Source of the DNA: Bradyrhizobium guangdongense
GTDB taxonomy: Bacteria > Pseudomonadota > Alphaproteobacteria > Rhizobiales > Xanthobacteraceae
Assembly (NCBI RefSeq): GCF_004114975.1
Contig: NZ_CP030051.1
Span: 2,790,001 to 2,854,000 of the forward strand
Reading direction: 5' to 3'
DNA length: 64,000 nucleotides
In this document: one piece after another, positions 35,824-46,282 of the stretch
Layout of the letters: every line of letters begins with the position of its first letter
Position numbering within the stretch: position 1 is the stretch's first letter
Program-made: the position numbers and the translations under genes
The notes under the pieces: model-generated
What the model saw: the letters and a program-made list of their open reading frames with translations, nothing else
Told to the model about the DNA's origin: nothing
The model's database searches: none

Positions 35824-37701
35824 ATGAAAACCGAACGGTTGGCATTGGCATCGGGCTTTGCGCCTGCTTCACGCCAGGACTGGCACAAGCTGGTTGATGG
35901 CGTGCTAAAGGGAGCGCCGTTCGAAAAGCTGATTGGTAGGACGTACGACGACTTGAGAATTGAGCCGATTTATCTCCGCGCGAAAGACATTGCACTAGTC
36001 GACGGGCGGGCACCCGCGGCGCCTTGGCAGATCATACAGCGCACCGATCATCCAGACGCGGTGACGGCCAATAGGCAGGCCCTTCACGATCTGGAGAATG
36101 GGGCGACGGGCCTGGCGCTCGTCTTTGCCGGCGCCAACTGCAGCCGCGGGTTCGGTATCGATCAAACGGCAGGTGCCGTCGCCAATGCTTTGAAGGACGT
36201 CCACCTTGATGCCGGCATCGGGATTGAACTTCAAATTGGTACAGACGGGCGTAAGACCGCGATCCATGTTGCGGAATATGTGAAGTCGGTCGGTCTCGAT
36301 CCTGCCGTCTGCGACATTCGATTTGGGCTCGATCCGCTGGGCGCGTGCGCCCTAAGCGGACGCAGTCCATACACTTGGGAAGAAATCGCACGGAGCGTTG
36401 CCAGCACGATCAAAGAGCTTGTAACGCTGGGGTTCAAAGGGCCGTTTGCCGCGAGCGACGGGCGTATCGTTCATGACGCCGGCGGCTCAGAAGTGCAGGA
36501 GCTTGCCTTTGTGCTCGCCTGCGGCGTGGCATATCTGCACGCTATGGAGGCGGCGCGCATTCCGCTGGATCAAGCGCGAAGTATGATCTATGCGCGACTC
36601 ACTGCTGATGCCGACCAGTTTTTGACTATGGCTAAATTCCGCGCGTTGCGGCTCCTCTGGGCGCGCATCGAATCGGCGTGCGGTGTGGCGCCGAGATCGC
36701 TGTTCATTGCGGCTGACACGTCCTGGCGCATGTTGACCCGGCGCGATCCCTACGTAAACATGTTGCGCGCTACCTTGGCGACATTCTCTGCGGGAATCGC
36801 CGGTGCAAATGCGATCACAGTTCTGCCGCACACGTTGGCGCTCGGCCTTCCAGACTCGTTTGCCCGGCGCGTGGCCCGCAACACGCAGCTTCTGCTGCTG
36901 GAGGAAAGCAATCTTGCCAAGGTAAGCGATCCTGCCGCAGGTGCTGGCGGCATTGAGGCGCTAACAACGGAGCTTTGCGACGCGGCCTGGAGGAGTTTTC
37001 AAGAGACTGAAAATGCGGGCGGCATTTTTGCCGCTCTACAGCAAGGAACGCTTCAGGCGAAGATCACAGCTACACGCACAGCGCGCCGTGCAAATCTCGC
37101 GAAACGCAGCTACCCGCTGACCGGAGTGAGCGAGTTCGCAAACCTTGGCGAAGGTGCAGCGGCGGTACTAAGCGTCAGACCGATAACTCTTCCGCCTAGT
37201 TTTGATCAGAAATTCGTATTCGACGCACTGCCGCCGATCCGGCTGGCGGAACCCTTCGAATCGCTCCGCGACAAGTCCGATGCGGTATTGAAGCTACTCG
37301 GCGCGCGGCCGCGAGTGTTTCTTGCTAATCTCGGCACACCGACCGACTTTACGGCCCGCGCGACATTCGCCAAGAGCTTCTTCGAAGCGGGAGGAATTGA
37401 GGCTATCGACGGCCCCGGCTTCGCTGACCCAGGCGAGCTTGCCCTCGCATTCACGGCATCTGGTGCCCAACTTGCCTGCCTTTGCTCCAGCGATAAAGTC
37501 TATGCGGAGCGCGCCGAAATCTCCGCCCAAGCGCTTCAGCAAGTGGGAGCTAGGCACATCTATTTGGCGGGACTTCCCTCTCAATCCGAGGCCGCGTTTC
37601 GGCGGGCTGGCATCTGCAGCTTTATTCACGTCGGTTGCGACGCCTTGGCAACGCTAAATGCCGCTTACAACCGGATCCAAAACCCGAAGGTTTCCGGCTA
37701 A
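35824..37701 (+). CDS. mutA: Methylmalonyl-CoA mutase small (beta) subunit
   Basis: Non-catalytic partner of the B12-dependent methylmalonyl-CoA mutase heterodimer, 625 residues. It aligns with the large subunit's TIM barrel ([31 protein letters not shown] near residue 255, [35 protein letters not shown] near residue 305, [25 protein letters not shown]), while the C-terminal domain has a Rossmann-like fold without the cobalamin-binding DxHxxG. The start at 35824 is chosen because AGGTGG lies five bases upstream; a GTG at 35815 is in frame. Its base composition and codon use look slightly less GC-biased than pccBA and mutB. The stop is 25 bp before mutB. Confidence 0.9.
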   Translation: MKTERLALASGFAPASRQDWHKLVDGVLKGAPFEKLIGRTYDDLRIEPIYLRAKDIALVDGRAPAAPWQIIQRTDHPDAVTANRQALHDLENGATGLALVFAGANCSRGFGIDQTAGAVANALKDVHLDAGIGIELQIGTDGRKTAIHVAEYVKSVGLDPAVCDIRFGLDPLGACALSGRSPYTWEEIARSVASTIKELVTLGFKGPFAASDGRIVHDAGGSEVQELAFVLACGVAYLHAMEAARIPLDQARSMIYARLTADADQFLTMAKFRALRLLWARIESACGVAPRSLFIAADTSWRMLTRRDPYVNMLRATLATFSAGIAGANAITVLPHTLALGLPDSFARRVARNTQLLLLEESNLAKVSDPAAGAGGIEALTTELCDAAWRSFQETENAGGIFAALQQGTLQAKITATRTARRANLAKRSYPLTGVSEFANLGEGAAAVLSVRPITLPPSFDQKFVFDALPPIRLAEPFESLRDKSDAVLKLLGARPRVFLANLGTPTDFTARATFAKSFFEAGGIEAIDGPGFADPGELALAFTASGAQLACLCSSDKVYAERAEISAQALQQVGARHIYLAGLPSQSEAAFRRAGICSFIHVGCDALATLNAAYNRIQNPKVSG

Positions 37702-37726
37702 TCGAAAATCGAACGCGAACACACAG

Positions 37727-39902
<2,176 letters not shown>

Positions 39903-39910
<8 letters not shown>

Positions 39911-40381
39911 TAACGGCGTATCGGTCCAGATTGAAAGCTCAAAGCCGGGGCGTCGAACTTTCGAATTGATCCTGCAGTCCGCAGGCAGAGTGCCGAACAG
40001 CGTATATCTGGGCTTGGAGAAGATTGGTGTAAGATGCGACGCAAAGGTTTCGTTGCAGTCAATAGGCAAATGCGGACGAATTTGCCTCATATCTTCGCGA
40101 TCGGCGATGTCGCGGGTAACCCGATGCTCGCCCATAAGGCGGTTCACGAGAGCCATTTCGCGACAGAAGCGGCTGCCGGGCTCAAGAGCTTATTTGACGC
40201 GAAGATCGTCCCGAACGTCGCCTAAACGATTGGAGAAATCTGCCCGGTGATCGAGATGGGCGCCGATGCAATTGATCTCAGCAAGACCATCCATCCGCAT
40301 TCGGCGTTCGGAGAGACAATAGGCCTGGCTGGCCAAGTGAATGAAGGTGTTTGCACGGATGTGTTGCCGGGTCCGAAGTGA
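39903..40381 (+). pseudogene. Broken 3' fragment of a second lipoamide dehydrogenase (lpdA)
   Basis: Translating across frames recovers the C-terminal half of an E3 related to the lpdA at 30433-32148. One frame reads [24 protein letters not shown]. After a frameshift near 40.03-40.05 kb a second frame reads GFVAVNRQMRTNLPHIFAIGD, then [19 protein letters not shown] and DAKIVPNVA followed by a stop. After the loss of about 60-70 codons of the dimerisation domain, a further stretch reads [24 protein letters not shown], then ETIGLAGQVNEGVCTD and a stop at 40379-40381. The N-terminal part is absent: homology begins at the very end of mutB. The fragment is non-functional and sits on the far side of the pccB-mutB block from the intact lpdA. 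Confidence 0.88.
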
Positions 40382-40465
40382 TCGACCAAGCGGGCGAGCC
40401 ACTAGAAATCCAAACCTGAGCCGGCTCAGGTGCCTCGCTGCCGATTGTTCATAGGGGACCCGAAT

Positions 40466-40786
40466 ATGGCGGGAAGTTCTCGCAGGGAAGTAAAGGTACC
40501 TTTGAGCGTTCAAGAGGAGGAATTTGCCGCGGCATGTCGAGACTTCGTTCTGGAGAGGAAACCTGATCTCGCGGCATCCATCGTCATTGTACACAACCAG
40601 CTCAGGATTGTGAACGATCCGCATGTTCGGCTCGCGTTTGTAGAACTTGGTCTTGCCAGATTGGTACGAGTTCTACATCTCGCAATCGAGGGCAAGGCGA
40701 TTGCTCTTAAAAGAGTGCCAAGACTCCTGTTCGACCTGGCGAGCTATAAAAGGAAGATACTCCGCGCGCTAGGTAGGGCCGATTGA
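40466..40786 (+). CDS. Small hypothetical protein
   Basis: 106-residue protein I do not recognise. The ATG at 40466 is preceded by AGGGGA at ribosome-site spacing, which supports it as a real gene. It is basic and mostly helical-looking, with no signal peptide or membrane segment; it contains SVQEEEFAAACRDFVLERKPDLAASIVIVHN, then a Leu/Ile-rich middle (LGLARLVRVLHLAIEGKA) and a C-terminus rich in Lys and Arg (ASYKRKILRALGRAD). It follows the lpdA pseudogene by 84 bp on the same strand. It could be a leftover of the disrupted operon or a small regulator. Confidence 0.6.
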   Translation: MAGSSRREVKVPLSVQEEEFAAACRDFVLERKPDLAASIVIVHNQLRIVNDPHVRLAFVELGLARLVRVLHLAIEGKAIALKRVPRLLFDLASYKRKILRALGRAD

Positions 40787-41281
40787 GGACAGCCTCTCGG
40801 GTTACTAGCACGATCCATTCAACGCGCAGATTAGAGGAGTAGATACTCATCAACGCAACGAGGACCGGCAGTCATCCCTTGGCAGGAGATTCGGATCTCT
40901 GAATTGCAAAGGCGGGTACAGCGGTGCGGGATTGCGAGATCGGAGCCGGCCGATGAAATGAACGACCGGACGCGCGGAGCCTGGTGATCGGGACCTTCCA
41001 AGTCTCGCGCGCGCTCTTTGTCGTGCTGTCGAAATCGTACGACCCGTCAAATGCCGGAAACGGTGCGGAGAGGTGCCGACTTCAGCACAAAATGCGGTCT
41101 GACCTGTACGATAGTATTGCTGCTGGAGGTCGTTCGTTGGGTTTCTGCGATCGAATTCCGCATTCGGCGTCTGCGAAAGATTTGCGATCTTTCGTTTTCC
41201 TCCCTCTACTCGGCCCGGCGCGATCGCCGGGCCCTTTTTCTCGGCTGCTGGCCATATCTAGTGCCGCTCGAAGCCGGTTGA
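40787..41281. other. Gene-free stretch before the marR-type gene, ends in a terminator
   Basis: 495 bases without a convincing gene on either strand. The last part carries a strong plus-strand intrinsic terminator (41212-41239, listed separately) some 425 bases after the nearest plus-strand gene. This is far for a simple operon terminator, so a non-coding transcript ending there is possible. No promoter could be fixed by eye. Confidence 0.45.
41212..41239 (+). terminator. Rho-independent terminator
   Basis: GGCCCGGCG (41212-41220) pairs perfectly with CGCCGGGCC (41225-41233) over a CGAT loop, followed by CTTTTT. It terminates plus-strand transcription; the mirrored strand has no T-tract after the stem, so it does not serve the convergent marR-type gene ending at 41282. 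Confidence 0.85.
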
Positions 41282-41752
41282 TCAGCGTCGTATGATCTTC
41301 TTCAAGATTTCGGTGAGCGCTCGAAATTCATCTTGGGTCAGCGGAGCGAATGTCTCGCCGGAAATCTCGCCAATAGTTTCAATCGCTGCGTCCGCTATCC
41401 GTCTTCCCTTCTCGGTCAAATCTATCTCGCGTCGCCGCGGATCCAGAGGGTCTTTGGAGCTCTTGATGAGGCCGCGAGATTTCAGGCGATTGATAACGCC
41501 GGTGATGGTCGCCGAATCATAATGAATTAGCCGTCCTAAGTGGTTTTGCGAGCAAGGACCTACCTCCTTCAATTTCGCTAGCGTAGAGAATTGGGGCCCC
41601 GTTAATTCTTCAATCATCTTAGCGGCAAAGATGGACGTGTGAGTACGGAGCGCGACTCGCAACAAAAAGCCCGGTGCGTCATCCAGCCGGTACGAATCTA
41701 TAGCTTCTTTCACTTTCCCGGCCGCGCGCGGCTTTGTCTCGGGTTGCACCAC
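41282..41752 (-). CDS. MarR-family regulator of nicotinate catabolism (NicR-like)
   Basis: 156-residue winged-helix MarR repressor: SYRLDDAPGFLLRVALRTHTSIFAA near residue 20, then TGPQFSTLAKLKEVGPCSQNHLGRLIHYDSATITGVINRLKSRGLI and the wing DPLDPRRREIDLTEKGR. The N-terminal YxLDDxPGFLLRxA pattern resembles NicR, the MarR repressor of the Pseudomonas putida nicotinate genes. The likely start is one of two adjacent GTG codons (41752 or 41749). It is divergent from the nicotinate cluster, and palindromic sites at 42049-42079 are its probable operators. The ligand, by analogy a hydroxynicotinate intermediate, is inferred. Confidence 0.85.
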   Translation of the reverse strand: MVQPETKPRAAGKVKEAIDSYRLDDAPGFLLRVALRTHTSIFAAKMIEELTGPQFSTLAKLKEVGPCSQNHLGRLIHYDSATITGVINRLKSRGLIKSSKDPLDPRRREIDLTEKGRRIADAAIETIGEISGETFAPLTQDEFRALTEILKKIIRR

Positions 41753-42170
41753 TTTTTGCTTCCTTGCCGTAGGTTGCCTCAGTTCAAGAAATACAGGCTC
41801 TTAGCTCCGAAGGTCTTCGGTGCCGGCCGATTGTCTACATTTCCCGACCTGGGAAATCCATCTTTGTGCGACCTCGTCCTGTTTAATGCGATTTGCGTCG
41901 TTGAGAGCCCCGGCAGTGGCCGCCTTCGTTGCATCCGTCGTTGGCATTTGGAAATCCGCTCCGCCTAAGAGGCAAACCATTCTCGCAAGAACTCGGTTAG
42001 ACCGATCGCTCGGCTTGCCCCGGATCACGGAAAGAAACCAACTCATCGCTTGTAGACGAGCGTAGCGCTTGCATACGAGTGGTAGATGTCGTAGTGTCCT
42101 GAGATTGCTCCCGGGGTCTTTTGCTTCTCGCCTTACGGAGCGGCGCACCAAAGTACTGTCGGATTTGCGT
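41753..42170. promoter_or_regulatory. Divergent control region of the nicotinate cluster
   Basis: 418 bases between the marR-type gene and the hydroxylase gene with no convincing gene. It contains two near-palindromic sites about 100-120 bases before the hydroxylase start (listed separately). Much of the left part (41800-42040) shows no structure I can name; it may include the marR promoter and perhaps remnants of coding sequence. Confidence 0.5.
42049..42079. promoter_or_regulatory. Tandem operator-like palindromes upstream of the nicotinate hydroxylase
   Basis: Two copies of a 12-base near-palindrome: CTTGTAGACGAG (42049-42060) and CTTGCATACGAG (42068-42079), repeating at a 19-base period (nearly two helical turns), each preceded by CG. 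The form CTYGTATACRAG is symmetric, as expected for a dimeric MarR-type repressor. A third copy, CTTGTATACGAG, lies before the chemoreceptor gene at 51782-51793. Binding by the adjacent MarR protein is inferred from position and recurrence. Confidence 0.65.
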
Positions 42171-44429
42171 ATGTCGGCGATTGACAACATGAGTTCCGTT
42201 CGACCCGACCTGATTGAAAAGGTCACGGGACGCGCTGAGTACGTTACCGACCTGACGGTTCCGGGGATGCTGCACGGCTTTGTGGTTCGCTCGCCGGCCA
42301 TTCATGCCCGCATCGTTTCGATTGATACGAGCGCCGCACGATCGATGGGCGGCGTCGTGGACGTGCTCATCGGCGAAGATGTCGCTTCGTTCGGTTGCTG
42401 GGGTGTTGTGCTCAAGGACCGGCCGATTATCGCTACCGACCGTGTGCGATATGTGGGCGAACCCGTCGCCGTGGTGATCGCGGAGACAATCGAGATTGCG
42501 GAAAACGCCGCAGAACTAGTCGATGTCGAATACGACGAGCTTCCGCGCGCAACGACCATCCAGGAAGCCCTGGCGGAAGATGCGCCGCTCATCCACGAGC
42601 GCCACGAAAACCTCGAAGACTTTTACTTCAGGGGTGGGGCACGGCCGACCGAGAGCAGCAACGTATTCCATACTTACCGGAGCAACCTCGGGGACGTCGA
42701 CGCTGCGGAGGCAGCCGCGGCCTTTATCCACGAAGACCATTTCACCTTCCCGGCCATTTCTCACTTCGCCATGGAGCCGCATGCGGTCATTGCTGATTTC
42801 CAGGGCGGTTCCCTCACGGTCTGGGCCGGCGCACAAACGCCGAGCGCTGTTCAGAAGGTGCTCTCGCGCCTCTTCGGACTGCAGTTGGCCAAGGTCCGGG
42901 TGATCGTTCCATTTGTCGGCGGAGGGTTTGGCGGCAAGGCCTCGGTGAAGATCGAGCCTTTGGTTGCCGCTGCTTCGTGGAAGGTGCAACGCCCAGTCCG
43001 CGTTGCCCAATCCATAGTTGAATCGATGCTCACGTGTCGAAGGTTGGGCGCCGACATTACGATTCGAACCGCCGTGGACGCTGAGGGACGGATTCTCGCG
43101 AACAGCGCCAAACTGCTGCTCGATGGCGGGGCATATTCCGACACCGGCTCGGCCGTCGCCACTAAAGCGGCAAATCGCATCATGGGCCCCTACGCGGTGC
43201 CCAATCTGCGTCTCGAGGCCTGCGCGGTCTACACGAACACCGTTCCAGGTGCAGCATTCCGCTCGATCGGGGGACCGCAAGCTGTTTGGGCCAAGGAATC
43301 GCACATGGATAATGTCGCCGCGGCAATCGGCATGGATCCGGCTGAGTTTCGGTTGCTGAACCTGGCGTCCCGCGGTGAACGCATCCGACCCGATTTGCGG
43401 GCGCTCGATATGGATATGAGCGAGCTGATGGGCCGGGTAACCCAGTCGTTCGCATCGGAGGTGAAGGCGTCCAACCGGCAGGCGCGTGGACTGGCAGTCG
43501 CCGCAACCGATCCGGCCAATACGCCGATCAGCAACGCGATCGTACGTCTCAAGATCGACGGGTCGATCCTCGTTTCGGTCTCCAGCATCGAAGTCGGCCA
43601 GGGTGCGCACGCGACCATGGGGCGGATCGCGGCGCAGACCTTGAAGCAGCCGGCCTCCGCGGTCACCGTCTTGCGCACCGATACCGCCGTCGCTCCTTAC
43701 GATTGGGGCACAGGCGCAAGCCGATCGACCGTGGTCGTCGGCCTTTCGGTCGAAAATGCCGCACTCGACGCGGCTGATCAGATCCTCGAAATGGTCGCTG
43801 ACGTCTGGGAGCTTCCCCGGGAGAGCCTGTCGCTCGTTGAGGGTGGTGTCTCGACCGGATCAGAGGTCCTCACTTTTCATCAGATTTTTCACCGCACGTT
43901 GGGTGTCGACTCGGGAGAGGTCGTCGGCCGCGGCGCGATTACGCCGCGCTCGAAGAAGGGCGCCCTGGTCGAGTCCCCTCTGTTCTGGGAGACTTCCGCG
44001 GGCCTTGTTGAAATCGTTGTCGATGAAGATACCGGCGAGATCCATGTCCCTCGATATGCCAGCGCCGCTGACGTGGGTCGCGTGATCAATCGCGTCGCCG
44101 CGGAAGGGCAGGACGAGGGGGCTGCCATCATGGGCATCGGACACGCGCTTTATGAAGTGCTCGAGTTCGAGGATGGCCAGCCCATCAATGCAACGCCGAT
44201 CGATTATTCGATCCCGCGCATCTCCGACGTTCCCCCCGTGTTTGACACCATCCTTGTCGAAAACGGCGACGGACCTGGTCCAGGCGGCGCCAAGGGAATG
44301 GGCGAGGGAGCAATCCTCCCGGTCGCGCCGGCGATCGCCAACGCGCTGTTCTCCACCTACGGCATTCGGATCCCCGACCTACCAATGACGCCCGAAAAGG
44401 TATGGCGCGCCCTGCAGAAGAGGAGCTGA
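42171..44429 (+). CDS. Molybdenum hydroxylase large subunit (probable nicotinate 6-hydroxylase)
   Basis: Molybdopterin-binding subunit of the xanthine dehydrogenase/CoxL family, about 752 residues. It shows IEKVTGRAEYVTDL near the start, PFVGGGFGGKASVKIEP, GAAFRSIGGPQAVWAKESHMD near residue 365, and the C-terminal catalytic-glutamate motif GGAKGMGEGAI. Context points to nicotinate: it opens the row followed by CoxG-, FAD- and 2Fe-2S-subunit genes and then nicC/F/D/X-like genes, so it would hydroxylate nicotinate at C6. This three-subunit CoxLMS design differs from the two-subunit NicAB of Pseudomonas. The start could be 42171 or the ATG at 42189; neither has a strong ribosome site. Confidence 0.85.
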   Translation: MSAIDNMSSVRPDLIEKVTGRAEYVTDLTVPGMLHGFVVRSPAIHARIVSIDTSAARSMGGVVDVLIGEDVASFGCWGVVLKDRPIIATDRVRYVGEPVAVVIAETIEIAENAAELVDVEYDELPRATTIQEALAEDAPLIHERHENLEDFYFRGGARPTESSNVFHTYRSNLGDVDAAEAAAAFIHEDHFTFPAISHFAMEPHAVIADFQGGSLTVWAGAQTPSAVQKVLSRLFGLQLAKVRVIVPFVGGGFGGKASVKIEPLVAAASWKVQRPVRVAQSIVESMLTCRRLGADITIRTAVDAEGRILANSAKLLLDGGAYSDTGSAVATKAANRIMGPYAVPNLRLEACAVYTNTVPGAAFRSIGGPQAVWAKESHMDNVAAAIGMDPAEFRLLNLASRGERIRPDLRALDMDMSELMGRVTQSFASEVKASNRQARGLAVAATDPANTPISNAIVRLKIDGSILVSVSSIEVGQGAHATMGRIAAQTLKQPASAVTVLRTDTAVAPYDWGTGASRSTVVVGLSVENAALDAADQILEMVADVWELPRESLSLVEGGVSTGSEVLTFHQIFHRTLGVDSGEVVGRGAITPRSKKGALVESPLFWETSAGLVEIVVDEDTGEIHVPRYASAADVGRVINRVAAEGQDEGAAIMGIGHALYEVLEFEDGQPINATPIDYSIPRISDVPPVFDTILVENGDGPGPGGAKGMGEGAILPVAPAIANALFSTYGIRIPDLPMTPEKVWRALQKRS

Positions 44430-44433
44430 AGTC

Positions 44434-44883
44434 ATGGAGTTCAATATGTCGATGGTGGTGCCAGCGACGCCGGCGGAGCTTTGGAGCACGCTGCTCGACG
44501 TCCCTCGCATATCGGGTTGCATCCCCGGCTGCGAAAACGTCGAGGAAATCGAGCGGCTTCTGACTTACAAAGCGACCGTCAAACAGAAGATTGGCCCTTT
44601 CAAGGTCGAGGTCCCGGCCGACATCATCGTTGAATCGATAACGGAGCCGTCTCACGTCCGCACGCGCGCCACGGGTCGCGACAAGATCACGGGGACGAGG
44701 CTGGCGGTTGTTCTCGACGTGACCGTGACGCCGGAAGGGGCAGGGTCCACATTCGCCGTGGACGCGAAGGTGGACGTGCAAGGCCGCCTCGCGACTATGG
44801 GGTTCGGCGTCATCAGGCGCCGCGTCGATCAGAACTTCGAGGAGTTCGAGAAGCGGCTCAAAGAAATGCTGGGCGCCGCCTGA
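44434..44883 (+). CDS. CoxG-family SRPBCC protein
   Basis: 149-residue START/SRPBCC-fold protein of the CO-dehydrogenase subunit G type (PATPAELWSTLLDVPRISGCIPGCENVEEI near residue 8, then KQKIGPFKVEVPADI). CoxG proteins accompany molybdenum hydroxylases and are thought to aid membrane attachment or assembly; here it lacks an obvious C-terminal membrane tail. It lies 4 bp after the large-subunit gene and 2 bp before the FAD subunit gene, so it belongs to the hydroxylase operon. Confidence 0.85.
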   Translation: MEFNMSMVVPATPAELWSTLLDVPRISGCIPGCENVEEIERLLTYKATVKQKIGPFKVEVPADIIVESITEPSHVRTRATGRDKITGTRLAVVLDVTVTPEGAGSTFAVDAKVDVQGRLATMGFGVIRRRVDQNFEEFEKRLKEMLGAA

Positions 44884-44885
44884 TC

Positions 44886-45755
44886 ATGCTGCCGTCACCC
44901 TTCGAATTCGAGAGGCCTTCGACGATCGCCGACGCCGTAAATGCGGTCGGGGAGTCCGACGACGGCATGTTCTACTCCGGCGGAACCGAACTGCTGCTGG
45001 CGATGAAGATGCGCGTCATCCATACGGGTCGGCTTATCGACATCAAGGGAATCCCCGGACTTGATCGCATTGCTCTGAACGATGCGAATGACATCGAAAT
45101 CGGTGCGCGCTGTACGCACAAGAAGATCGCCAGCGATCCTGTTATTCGCGAGCACGTGCCGGCGCTGTCCTCGCTCTGTGCCAACGTCGCGAACGTCAGG
45201 GTCCGCAGCGTCGGAACGATCGGAGGCAATCTGTGCTTCGGAGAGCCGCACGCCGATCCGCCGACGATGCTCGCGGCCTTGGACGCACGGCTGGTGCTCA
45301 ATGGCCCCAGCGGTACGCGTATCGTTCACGCTGACGATTTCATCCGGAGTGAGCTGGAAACGGTGCGGGAGCCGGATGAGCTTCTGGCAGTCATTGCGTT
45401 TTCGCGCCCGACCGGACCGGTGACCTATCGGCGGTTCAAGCATGGTGAGAGGCCCTCGGTGAATGTCGCGATGGCCTGGTCGCTAGGCGTCGGCGAGAGG
45501 ACAATCAAAAGCGCCCGCGTGCGGGTCGGAGCGCTCGGTTCGCGGCCTCAGCCTTTGAAGGCCGTCGAAGACGCCCTCCAGGGCATATCAGTCGCCGAAG
45601 TCCGCCCTGCTATCGAGGCGGCGCTCCCCACGGCGCTGGATGAGCTTGAAGTCAACGAGGATCGGCATGGCGGCGCCGACTATAAGCGCCACCTTGCAGG
45701 TGTCTTGCTTCTGCGAAACGCCGAGGAGGCCATCGCCGCAGGCGGGAGCGCGTGA
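44886..45755 (+). CDS. Molybdenum hydroxylase FAD subunit (CoxM-like)
   Basis: FAD-binding middle subunit of the hydroxylase, 289 residues, passing electrons from the iron-sulfur subunit to the acceptor. FAD loops: FYSGGTELLLAMKMR near residue 30 and VGTIGGNLCFGEPHADPPTML near residue 104; C-terminal CO-dehydrogenase flavoprotein domain (VTYRRFKHGERPSVNVAMAW, GALGSRPQPLKAVE). It lies 2 bp after the CoxG-like gene and directly before the 2Fe-2S subunit gene. The first FAD motif has TELLLAMK where CO dehydrogenases usually have QSLLPMMK, a common variation in heteroaromatic hydroxylases. Confidence 0.88.
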   Translation: MLPSPFEFERPSTIADAVNAVGESDDGMFYSGGTELLLAMKMRVIHTGRLIDIKGIPGLDRIALNDANDIEIGARCTHKKIASDPVIREHVPALSSLCANVANVRVRSVGTIGGNLCFGEPHADPPTMLAALDARLVLNGPSGTRIVHADDFIRSELETVREPDELLAVIAFSRPTGPVTYRRFKHGERPSVNVAMAWSLGVGERTIKSARVRVGALGSRPQPLKAVEDALQGISVAEVRPAIEAALPTALDELEVNEDRHGGADYKRHLAGVLLLRNAEEAIAAGGSA

Positions 45756-45756
45756 A

Positions 45757-46245
45757 ATGACACATGTGCTGCCCATTTCGTTCTCGCTGAACGGCCAAGC
45801 GATCGCGATCGACGTTCCTGCCCATACGCTATTGATCGACCTGATCCGGGATCGCCTTGGCCTGAAGGGGACAAAGCGCTCCTGTGACATGGAGGTGTGC
45901 GGCGCCTGCACCGTTCTGCTCGACGGTGAGCCGATATCAAGTTGCACCACGCTCGCCGTCGATATCGATCAGCGGGAGGTCACGACGATCGAGGGCGTAA
46001 CGCCGCCCGAGGGCCTATCGCGGATTCAGAAGGCGTTCGTGCTTCACGGCGGCCTTCAGTGCGGCTTCTGCACGCCGGGCTTCATTATGGCTGTCACAGC
46101 GTTGCTGAAGGCGACGCCGCACCCCACTGACGAAGAAATCCGTCACTACCTGTACGGCAACCTCTGCCGCTGCACCGGATACACCAAAATTTTCGAGGCC
46201 GTAAGGAGCCTTGCCGCCGAGCAAGTCTCCGAAGACGCCGCCTAG
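45757..46245 (+). CDS. Molybdenum hydroxylase 2Fe-2S subunit (CoxS/NicA-like)
   Basis: Small iron-sulfur subunit of the hydroxylase, 162 residues, with two [2Fe-2S] clusters: the plant-type cluster CDMEVCGACTVLLDG with its fourth cysteine in SSCTTLA, and the C-terminal cluster CGFCTPGFIM and NLCRCTGYTKI. The ATG at 45757 begins the ferredoxin fold; an upstream in-frame extension lies in the FAD gene and is not expected. It completes the large/FAD/Fe-S set (order L-G-M-S). Confidence 0.9.
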   Translation: MTHVLPISFSLNGQAIAIDVPAHTLLIDLIRDRLGLKGTKRSCDMEVCGACTVLLDGEPISSCTTLAVDIDQREVTTIEGVTPPEGLSRIQKAFVLHGGLQCGFCTPGFIMAVTALLKATPHPTDEEIRHYLYGNLCRCTGYTKIFEAVRSLAAEQVSEDAA

Positions 46246-46282
46246 CCCGTCGCAAGATAGCGCAATGTCGTTTGGAGATATC

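Noticed and set aside
41820-42065. Short plus-strand open frame in the marR-hydroxylase gap
   Set aside because: 81 codons without family similarity; it runs over the operator-like repeats, so a regulatory region is more likely.
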